Shown here: in pieces, positions 51,401 through 60,697 of the stretch
Layout of the letters: every line of letters begins with the position of its first letter
Numbering within the stretch: position 1 is the first letter of the stretch
Origin: Gnetum montanum
Taxonomy: Eukaryota > Streptophyta > Gnetopsida > Gnetales > Gnetaceae
Length of the DNA: 64,000 nt
NCBI GenBank assembly: GCA_015680685.1
Contig: MNCI01037707.1
Coordinates: 159,197 to 223,196 of the forward strand
Direction: 5' to 3'
Program-made: the position numbers and the translations under genes
The notes under the pieces: generated by a model
What the model saw: only the letters and a program-made list of their open reading frames with translations
Database searches by the model: none
Told to the model about the DNA's origin: nothing

Positions 51401-53106
51401 AGCAGCCTGAGGGATGTCCATTCCCTATCCAACCAATCAGCTTCTTTACACTTCTCATAAAATTGGGAATACCGAGTTGGATAGGTTCTGAATTTACCCC
51501 AAAATTGGCCCATTACACCGATGCCCATATTCCTAGTGGAGGAAAACTCCCGCAAGGCCATCTGTGCCAACGCCAAGGCATCTATATCACCGTGGAGACC
51601 AATCCTATCAATAAAAAACCTGGCAACACACAAAAAAATGCACACATACACTATTAATACATGTGTCTAGCGTAGCATGGATTACACAACAAAATACCTT
51701 TGTAGAACTCATCCACCATCATAGTAAATGCTTCCAGGTGGGCTCTGAAAGTAGGTGCCCATGTGACGAGCTACAAACAACGTGATGTATAAGTGATAGC
51801 ACTTATACTCAGGAATCTCCCAGATCCAGCTTAAGCATCTCAAGATTTTTGGATGCTAGTTGAAACCTTCTGCCTACCCACCCCCAATTGACCCACTAGT
51901 CAAAAATTTCAGAATACCCCGATTTGCCCCAGGCAATAGGGTTTTTGTAATTGTGGTTGTTATCTCCACTGATAAGTGTGACCAAACAATCACACTAAAA
52001 TGCTGGAGGAGGGACTGTAGGAAGTCTCGTGCACCCTCCTAGAACCCGACTACCTGCCGCTCCACGCATGCGTGAGGAGGAGGGACATTAGCCACTGGTG
52101 CGCTAAGGTAGCACAGGACTCCCATAATCTCCAAGACAATCAGGATGCGCTTTAACATGACCCTGCATAATAAAGCATTAGACATTAGTACTATGTATGA
52201 GTGAATTTTATAAGTAGCGTAGCATAACCCTCTGATTACATATAGCGTAGCATTACATTTTCATTGCATGTAGCATAGCATGATCTCGCAGTTGCAAAAA
52301 CTTAAAAGAAATACAAAAAACAACAACAAAGCAAGCCTTGCAGCATAGCATGGCCATCAAACCTCACACAATGCAACAACGCTTAAATGACATGTAATGT
52401 AGCAAACGAACAGGAACAAGCATATGTGCAACAATACAACGATGGAATCAACACATTACTATGACAAGCATGGCAACCGTGGCAAACTTAACAAAAAAAA
52501 ATTAGCAACGCAGTGGTATTGCAAATTCAACAGCATAAGAATGCAACAAACCTAAAAGACCTTCCGACGTACTAGCATACCACAATAAAAACATTACAAA
52601 GTGCAAAAAAGTAAGAGTTCACTGTGCTATAGCCATCCCAACCCTACTTCGACTGTACAAAATAACTTGTGTTGTACTACGTTAAACACGTGTCAAATTT
52701 GTCAAATTTCGCAGGTGGCCAAACCCTCCTGAGGAAGATGTGCTACGCTAGCCATGCGCTAAGCTGTCTAGACTTGCCCAAATCCCTAGGACAAGGCAAT
52801 CAAAATAACAGCGGCCGAGGCGATACCGCATGCAGCTATAGCGTAACATCCGTATAGCTGTTGTGGCCAACCAGCAATAGCAGCAGCGTAGCAACCAAAA
52901 CGGTGACCAAAACGAGTGGCAAAAGACATGGATTTCAACAATAACAATTGCAAAAGTCTGAATAACAAAGGCAGCATAACAACTTACCGAGCATACAGAG
53001 TCTCCTCCTACACTTCAACATGTACTTGGGTTAGGCACCCCAAAGTTTCCTTGACTTCTTCCACTTTAACGAGCCCTTGGTGCTTATGTTCGCCTTTAGG
53101 TGCCAT
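48409..53106 (-). pseudogene. Antisense spliced accessory gene within Tat-like copy D, eight exons
   Basis: Exons on the minus strand: 53106-52988, 52162-51698, 51619-51345, 51259-50209, 50078-49645, 49560-49464, 49356-48540 and 48453-48409 (stop TGA). Introns of 825, 78, 85, 130, 84, 107 and 86 bp all run GT to AG; donors include GTAAGT twice, GTAGGT and GTATGT. Phases 2, 2, 1, 1, 1, 2, 0 join correctly if one-base indels are accepted in exons 4 and 5. About 1,100 codons with about 16 stops, so it is decayed. The start is MAPKGEHKHQ. Exon 2 is hydrophobic and unassigned. Exon 4 has FDVNDQLFVDLFGVPSDGL and ends basic (CKRSN, RGKKLRLKLH). Exon 5 is an acidic repeat. Exon 7 is rich in K, E and W. 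Some Tat elements carry antisense extra ORFs; I cannot name a family for this one. Confidence 0.75.
49790..50020 (-). repeat. Acidic coding repeat in exon 5 of the antisense gene
   Basis: A degenerate 30-bp unit encoding about ten residues like DEEEALVDEERGPA repeats about seven times. On the plus strand it appears as TCTTCATCAACAAGGGCC variants. Confidence 0.7.
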
Positions 53107-53205
53107 TACTTTACTCGCAAATGCTATAAGCTGCTACGCTACACCATTTTGCTTTCTCTCTGCACTCTGACAACGAAAACGACAAGTTTACCAAAGGTAA
53201 ACCCC

Positions 53206-53213
53206 TATTTATA
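53206..53213 (-). promoter_or_regulatory. TATA box of the antisense gene
   Basis: TATAAATA within GGCTATAAATAGGGGT on the minus strand, exactly 100 bp upstream of the ATG at 53106. A purine-rich leader (CAGAGAGAAAGC) and a short upstream ATG-GTG-TAG lie between them. Confidence 0.6.
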
Positions 53214-53400
53214 GCCAATGCGGTGAAAAGAACCTGCCATTTTCACACCCCAAGTAATGTGGGATGCCCCATATAGCGTAATACTTTCATGTCATAAACT
53301 TGCAATAGTGTAACATTCTTGTTTGCAAATAGGTGGGCCCAACCGAAATTTTTGTCCCACCTTAAATTAGCAACCTATCTGTACGAAACCTATGCACCAC

Positions 53401-53703
53401 GGTCTGCAAAGACCTTAAACTAGTGACATTTTACAAAGCCTATCTGTTAACGATCTGCAAAGACCTTAAACTAATAACCTCTACAACGTCAACCTGTTAA
53501 CGGTCTGCAAAGACCTTAAACTAGTAACCTTGTCCACCAACCTATTAACGGTCCACCATGACCTTAAACTGGTAGCTTTAACATCCATTTTTCATTTTAG
53601 ATTAGATTTTGCAATGTCACAGTCCACCACGACCTTAAACTAGAAGAGTTAATGTCAATTGCATGTTCGAACCTGCTCACGGTCCGCCAAGACCTTAAAC
53701 TGG
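53401..53703. repeat. Hairpin repeat array upstream of RT, copy D, six units
   Basis: Units at 53401, 53452, 53502, 53550, 53621 and 53681 of the form GGTC-N6-GACCTTAAACTAG, 48 to 71 bp apart. GGTC pairs with GACC around six bases in four units; two have one mismatch. Confidence 0.85.
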
Positions 53704-53879
53704 TAACTTGCGAACTTGGCCAAATAGTAAACAATTATTTCATGTTCCACTATTGCTTTGCAAATATTTATTATTATATGCTATAGCTACAAACAGGTAT
53801 CACTTGACTGAGCTTCTTCTTATTATGGTAGGTTGAACAAGATGGCTATGCAACGTGATCTACACTCACTTTTAACCTT

Positions 53880-56800
53880 GATAGGTCCTCATGGAAAGCT
53901 TGCAAGATATCCGAACTTAGAGTCGATAGACTAGGATTCATCTACTAATAACATTGTAGCATCCTTGAAAATGTCCCTAGATTGGCCTAAACATTTGGTC
54001 CAAGCCTTAAACCTAGAGGCTAGGGATGTGACCGAGGACCCTCTCATCGAAGCACCAGTAACAACATCTAGGGGGAAATAAAGACACTAAAACTAAGTTC
54101 CCTCCTAGATCAACAAATGCAAAAATATGTATCCAAAGTCCTTCAAGATAACATCAAAGTATTCACATGGTCCTACAGTGACATGCCTAGCTTAGACCCA
54201 CAGTTAATACAACATAACATTGTATTGGACCCACGTGTCAAACCAGTCAAACAAAAGGCTCAAAAAATTAAACCAAAAATCGCACTAGTTGTACATGATG
54301 AAATCACTAAGCTATAACAAGCAGGCTTCATTAGTGTGGTCCATTACTAGGAATGGGTGTCAAACATCATTGTAGTCTCTAAGAAAATGGGAGGAATGCG
54401 AATCTGTATAGACTTCCGAGAACTGAACAAGGCAATGATTAAAGATGACTTCCGACAACCAAGTATCAATCAACTTATCGACACTACGACTGGTCATGCT
54501 TTACTATCCTTCATGGATGGGTTCTCAGGTTATAATCAAATTCGCATAAATCCAGAGCATCAGTTGATGACTACTTTCATGACCCCTTGGGTTACCTTTT
54601 GTTACACTATGATGCCCTTTTGTCTAAAGAATGTCGGGGCAACCTATCAATGAGCCATGACCTACATATTCAGCGACTACCTCCTAGAGAGGCTAAACGG
54701 TTACGTGGATGACATAGCGGTCAAGTCTAAGATATCTATTGATCATCTTACAGATCTAGATGTAGTCCTAAAGCGTTGTCACAATCATGACTTGTGCCTT
54801 AATCCAAAGAAGTGTCTTTCTGGTGTAAAAACCAGATGCATGCTAGGGTTTGTAGTATCGGAGGCTGGAATACAAGTGGACCCTGATAAAGTTAAGGCCA
54901 TCATTAACCTGGCACCCCCTACTAATCTTAAATAATTACGCTAGTTGTAAGGTAGAATATAGTTCATCAGAATGTTTATAACAAGGTTGACTAACAAGTT
55001 ACACCCCATGAAACAGTTACTAAAGAAAGGGGTTAACTTCAAGTGGACAACACAGTGTCAACAAACCTTCGATGACTTGAAGAAAGAGCTTTTACACCTC
55101 CCAACTGTTTACCCACCACAGAGGGATAAGTTTTTCTACATCTACCTTGCCACCTCGAACACATCTATCGCAGTGCTATTATGCCAAAAAAGAGAAGACG
55201 GCTCTAAAATCCCAGTCTATTACTTGAGCCACGCATTAATACCATACGAAGCCAAATACAATGAAGTGGAAAGGAATTGTCTCTCTCTAGTGTTCGCGCT
55301 AAAAAAGTGGAGACACTACCTATTCTGTAGCCAAGTGAACAGTATATGTAAAAGCAATATACTTCGAGCTATCACAAACAACCTATATGAAAGTAGTAGA
55401 ATAGCCCGATGGAAAGCAATAACAATGGAATTCAATTTACACTATGTAGCCCAATTGTCAACAAAAGGACAAGCAATAATTACGCAACTTGCAACTGCAC
55501 CCATTGATGATCAAGCAACCATAGAATCAGAATTCCCTGATGAACCTGTTAGCAGTATCAACCTTGTGCCATCACATTTCGAGGCCATTTTTCATTTCAA
55601 TGGTACCTCAACCATGCGAGGTGGTAGTGCTGCCACTATCATTACATTCCCCTTGGGGGACATGCAACCTTTTTCTTACCACTTCACGTTCCTTTGTACG
55701 AACAATATAGCTAAGTACGAAGGACTCCTTAGGGATCTCTTAGTAGCCCAACAATTAAAAATCTGACATTTGGCAATCCAAGGCGACTCTCAACTTGTCG
55801 TCAACCAAATCACTGAAGTCTATGCCTATAAAGCTTTGCACTTATAGCCTTACTATGATTTGGCCAAAAACTTGTTGCAATAGTCCACCACGACAAACAT
55901 CCAGCATGTGCCATGCAGACAGAACACCGTAGTCGATGCCTTGGCTACACTAGCGTTAAACATGCTGCCACACTTGTTTGCAACTTTACTTTCTTCGATA
56001 ACAGAATGCATAGACCCTATCACCCAAGTAGTACGCATGGCCTCCATAAGTGCTACCAATGTCCAAGAGTGGTACGCTAACGTGAAAGCCTACCTGCAGC
56101 ATGATGAACCCCTACACGGCTTGACATCTGCCCAAAGGGATGCAATCAGAAAGCGAGCACGATAGTATGTCCTCATAGGAGATAATACCTTATGTAAATT
56201 CTCCTTTGATGGAATACTGTTAACTTGTGTTGGTGGGGATGAGGTGCAAAATATCGTTAGCGAAGTCCATGAAGGACTATGTGGAGGACACATAGCTCCC
56301 AGGGCCATGGCAGCTAAGAGCAAATGCCTAGGGTATTACTGGCCTTGCATGGAATGAGATTGTTTTTCTAAAGTCAAGACGTGTGACACATGCCAACGTC
56401 ACGTAAACCTTATACATGTGTCACCTACTGAGTTGTACCCTACACAGATCACGTGGCCATTCCAACGATGGGGACTAGATATCATAGGACCCATAACACC
56501 TACGTCTTTCGCAGGACATAGCTTCATCATTACTACCATCGAGTACTTTACGAAGTGGGCAGAGGCTATCCCCCTTAGGAAAACTACATCTCAATAAGTT
56601 TGCCACTTCATCTTAGACAACATCATAACAATGTTTGGCCTTCCCATGACTATTGTGATGGACAATGGGCCACAGTTTAGTAGTGCGGAAACCAAAACCT
56701 TTTGTAGCAACCTTGGAATTAAGCAATATTTTTCATTGCCATATTACCCGTAGGCTAATAGTCAGGCAAAAGCAATGAACAAGGCCATCATCAACTTGCT

Positions 56801-57311
56801 TAAAAGAATGCTTAGCAATAGCAAGAGGCTATGGCACAAGAAAATCCTCTATGTGTTGTGGGCCTACCGTACGACATGCAGGATAGCTACAGGTAAGACT
56901 CCATATAGCCTAGTCTACAAATTTGAAGCAATGTTACCTCTTGAATTGTAGGTACCGTCATTGCGGATGATCCTTTCGAGCATCGTGAATGAAGCCCAGA
57001 ATAACGAGTCAAGGATCATCAATCTCGACTCCTTAGAGGAAGTGCGTGTACAAACACTGGGTCACATCGAATGGTATCAAGACAAGTAGTGGCAAAAGCA
57101 TCACTCAAACCTACATCAACGACCGATCAAAAAGGGCGACCTAGTTCTTAAAGCTGCTCGTGAACATGTAGACAAGTTTTTAGCAAACTAGGAAGGTCCA
57201 TTCGTAGTCACAAAGGCCTACAAGAATGAAGCCTTCAACCTGGTAGACATGGATGGTAGAGAGTTTGCAAATCCTATGAACCACTTGTACTTGAAGCCGT
57301 ACTACATCTAA
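53880..57311 (+). pseudogene. pol, Tat-like (RT, RNase H, second RNase H, integrase), copy D
   Basis: RT at about 54080-54960: IRICIDFRELN-like MRICIDFRELN, FMDGFSGYNQI and NGYVDDIAVKSK near 54700. RNase H at about 54970-55480 (YLSHAL, LVFALKKWRHYL). The second, archaeal-type RNase H at about 55570-55900 (FNGTSTMRGG, TNNIAKYEGLL, GDSQLVVNQI) has its first catalytic Asp changed to Asn. Integrase at about 56230-57311: HEGLCGGH, CDTCQ, WGLDIIGP, MDNGPQFSS, but the third catalytic residue is Lys (QAKAMNKAI) where E has Glu. Only about fifteen stops. It ends LKPYYI-TAA at 57309-57311. Confidence 0.9.
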
Positions 57312-57329
57312 TGTAGAAGAAAGGTAAGC

Positions 57330-57636
57330 ATTCATAGTCTGCTACGACTATAAACTAGCATCCATAGTCTGCTATGACTATAAATTGGCATCCATAGTTT
57401 GCTATGACTATAAACTAGCACAGATAGTCCACCATGACTATAACCTAGCACAGAATGTCCGCTATGATGTTAAACTGGCACAGACAGTCTACTACGACCT
57501 TAAACTGGCCCATCCACCATCCGCTATGATGATAAACTAGCACAGCGATCTGCTAGGATCTTAAACTAGCACATTGCAGTCTGTTGAGACCTTAAACCAG
57601 TACATCATATGGTCTATCAGGACCTTAAACTAGGTT
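57330..57636. repeat. Hairpin repeat array after integrase, copy D, ten units of 30 bp
   Basis: Units start at about 57334, then every 30 bp. Perfect stems include ATAGTC/GACTAT (57334, 57364, 57424), CATC/GATG (57519), GATC/GATC (57547) and GGTC/GACC (57611), each around a six-base loop such as TGCTAT and followed by (T)TAAACTAG or TAAACTGG. Confidence 0.88.
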
Positions 57637-57639
57637 CGC

Positions 57640-58430
57640 GTCACAACATTTCTAACTCGCATCCACAACCATTCAAACAAATGAGTGTGCACAATGCCAA
57701 TGCAAGGTGGAGCGTTGCAATTCCAGAATGTAGTTCACGATAATAAGAAAGCACCCTCTAGAATGTATGCAATGCCACTGCCCCTGGCATCTTGCTAATC
57801 CTCCAGAGATGTTGTCTGACATCTTTCTAACCTTCTAGAGCCATTGTAACGATCAAAAATGTCGGTGGCTGGAAAACATCAAGGGGTCAGCGAGCACGAC
57901 AGTTTCAACATCGTACCCATGGGAGGGCAGTGCTAGGTGTGTGCGAACACGGGGCACCCTAAATGGTCTGGTTGATCAGACAAGGACTTACGTCAGTGTC
58001 TATATAACCTTTTGCAACATATATTTTTGAGACGGAATGGAAATGCGAAATAACGCTTGAAAGTAAATAAAGCAGAAAAATGCGACAACCATGCGAAGTT
58101 ACGTTTGAAAGTGAATAAAATAGGAAAAATAATGCAAACAAGACAACAAGCAAGAAATATAATAAAGTGTAGTTAGAAACATGCACCGCTCCGAAGCTAC
58201 AAGTTTGCTCTGTCAAGGCGAATATAATCGGTTGCACAGCGTGACGGAGTGCAGACATCCCAAGAATAACTAGGATGTGTCGAGCAAGGCAGATGGTGTG
58301 CTTCGGCATAGACTTAGATGTTGACAGTGCAAGGATTCTACTAAGGTGGTAGAAAAGAGGGGATAGAACAAAATGCTGACTAAAAGTGATAACTGTTTGC
58401 AGTGTCAAATAGGAAGCTTACAATGCTTGA
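57640..58430. other. 3' untranslated region of D and unresolved D/E junction
   Basis: 57660-57950 aligns with 60420-60180 of E read on the minus strand (GCACAATGC-AATG, AATTCCAGAATG against CTCTGGAATG), so it belongs to D. AGAAAAGAGGGGATA at 58341-58355 is polypurine-tract-like. Where the LTR of E ends within this stretch is not clear. Confidence 0.45.
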
Positions 58431-59435
58431 TGTTAAAATTCGTTAAGGAGTAAGCATCGAATCTCTCAATGATATCTCTAGAAAAAATTTTCAAACTTTT
58501 TGAATGCTGCTTGCTCGAAAAGATGCTCAGGGGGCTTTGAATGCTGCTTGCTGAGGTTTTTATAGGACCGAGGGTATGCGAAAGGGATGGTTTTGACGCT
58601 ACGTGCCTCGGGCTTTCACTGACTTGCTAGTGCCACTCGTGACATGTATGACCATTCGACCTACAAGACCATTATAATGCGAACCTATCATGCAATAACT
58701 ACAAGCCTGCCATGCCGTAATTGCATCGTTAGCATCTAGAGATGTGTGCCAATGGTCAGATTAGGCGAAGTGCATTGATGTCGCACAACCACCCGCATGT
58801 TGTGCTTTGTAACACAGCATGCCTAGCATAGTGTAGCACCTTATCATGTGTTCTGTTATATGTTGCACACTTACTACACTATGCTACGCTCTGCTGATTT
58901 TGCCCTTCGAGCTGCCTTCTGTCTTTTCCGCAGGATTGCTACGCCTCGCTGGGCCATGTAGCTCAGCGTAGCGTAGCAGCAGACATGGTCTACCGCTTCC
59001 TGACAGAAAAATATATCGTTGCAACACTTGAAATTGGGGGAGCGAAGTGGTAGTGAAGTCGTTGTCATGCTACATTACGTGATTTGGCGTAGCATAGCAC
59101 TTCGTTCTACCATCATCTTCTGAAGCTTGCTACGCTACTAGGCATAGCGTAGCGTAGTAGACTTTGTAACTTAGAAAACTTGCCAAACTATTTTTTGCAC
59201 ATCTAGAATGCTGCTCCCAACTCTGCGCACCCTTTTTGAGTAGGCTGTCAGCTGGGCAGGCTACTTCAATGGACAGGTAGGATGACGTGGAGCCCATCCA
59301 CGTCCAAAGTAGAAAATTTGCCAAACTAGCCTGCCTGAGCTCAGGATGTTCTCTTCCTGAAGAACTGCCATGGTGCTGCACGAGTTGCAAGGCTTGGTGA
59401 AGCAAGAATGCTTTCACATTTTTTAGGTTGTTTCA
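58430..59435 (-). mobile_element. 3' LTR of Tat-like copy E (inner end approximate)
   Basis: Begins TGAAACAACC at 59435 (minus), directly after the polypurine tract AAAAGAGGGGCCAA (59436-59451). It contains GGCAAGTTTTCTA and GCTACGCTA clusters (58800-59160) and TATAAAAA at 58557-58564 with CCTATAAAAACC, all shared with the LTR of D. After the TATA box, CAAGCAGCATTCAAA occurs twice. Confidence 0.75.
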
Positions 59436-59451
59436 TTGGCCCCTCTTTTTT

Positions 59452-60439
59452 GACGTTTGGAGAACAGGCTTGATAGATGTCGGCGAAGAATATGAAACAC
59501 CGCAATAGGCAAAATGCTAAGGTTGTTGCTTGGTGAGTGTCGAGACGTCACTTGGCCGCACTTGAGAGTGTTGCATCGATTTTATAGAGGTTAAGGTAGA
59601 GAGCAAAGATGATGTTTAGTAGAGTCCCTCGTCGCAGTGCTCTGAGGGGCTCATTTACATTTTCATCTTTGGTTGGCCCTGTTCTTCAACCTCTTGTAGG
59701 ATAGGTGTTCCCTTCACAAGATGAGTTGCATTACATCTGTGAAGAATTTTAAACTACCTACAAACACATTCCATGCAGTGAGCTGTGTTACACACATCAT
59801 AGATCTTGCACTCTGAAGTGGCCATGCTAGTTGAGGCACTCACCTCGCGACGTTGTAGCATTTGCTATTGTAGCGAGATGTGTCTGCAAAGGCAAAGGTC
59901 TTACTGGCTACTAGCATTGTTGATACTCTTGGGCACCATTGCTAGTGTGATATTCCCAAAGCAAGAAGGCCAACGATGGCCTTGGCAACACCGATGTGGA
60001 GGAGTTGGCCTCCGAGGCTCCAGGGGTTGTTGTGGGTGCAAATGCACTGGAATTCCTGCTAAAGGCATGCATGCTCAGTTCAACTATGGGATCAGCTACC
60101 ACATAGCTAAACATCATGCGAGTTGAGACATTGGCAAGGGACTAGAGAGTAACAATATTATGGTTGGGCCACAATATTGTACTCCAGATGCGGGAACTAT
60201 CCCAGGAACTATCGTCAGGGCGATGGGCCATGGCGACGATAGGTTCAAACAGCCAGTGTGACGCCATATGGCATCTTCAAAGGGTGAGCATGATGCCAAT
60301 GGTGGCAGCGTCATGTGTCTCCCAGACCATGTTCTTAGTGTGTCATGAACAGCATTCCAGAGCTACAACATCCCACCCACATGTTAGCATTGTGCCCACT
60401 CGTTCGAAGTGTGTCTAGTGCTGGTGCATGCTGGGGATG
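59452..60439 (-). other. 3' untranslated region of copy E
   Basis: About 1 kb between the hairpin array and the polypurine tract. No frame is supported. Partial similarity to 57660-57950 of D. Confidence 0.55.
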
Positions 60440-60690
60440 CAACACGAACCCAGTTTAAGGTCTTGGTAGACTGTGTGCTAGTTTAAGGTCCCAAGAGGTC
60501 GTACATGCCAGTTTATCATTGTAGCAGATGGTTGCTGCCAGTTTTATGCCATACCAGGCACTACTCGATGCTGCTAGTTTATCGTCATTACGAACGTTGC
60601 TCGGTGCTGTTGCTAGTTTACCATTATAGCGAACGATGCTTAGTGCGACTGCCAGTTTATCGTCATAGCGGACGGTGCTTGTTGTTGCCG
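60440..60690 (-). repeat. Hairpin repeat array after integrase, copy E, seven units
   Basis: Same unit as in D, inverted: CCAGTTTA or CTAGTTTA followed by a stem-loop. Perfect stems: TGCC/GGCA near 60547 and CGTC/GACG near 60661. The other five carry mismatches. Confidence 0.82.
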
Positions 60691-60697
60691 TTGTGCT

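Larger units (their letters stand above)
42589..57960 (+). mobile_element. Tat-like LTR retrotransposon copy D (right end approximate)
   Basis: 5' LTR, gag, protease, a 6-kb insert-like section with an antisense spliced gene, RT, two RNase H domains, integrase, hairpin array and 3' untranslated region. A second RNase H before integrase is the mark of the Tat lineage. It sits inside copy C with left target bases GTGTG (42584-42588). The 3' LTR is replaced by, or merged with, that of copy E around 57960-58430; the exact junction cannot be placed by eye. Confidence 0.8.

Noticed and set aside
51771-51808. A 38-bp intron splitting exon 2 of the antisense gene
   Set aside because: Too short for a plant intron; reading straight through keeps one frame that joins exon 3 in phase.
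53401-57636. CRISPR-like reading of the repeat arrays
   Set aside because: Units are diverged, spacers are not unique, and the context is a plant retrotransposon.
57959-58408. 149-codon minus-strand frame with hydrophobic segments
   Set aside because: It overlaps the D/E junction and LTR sequence, has no homologue in the matching part of other copies, and looks like chance.
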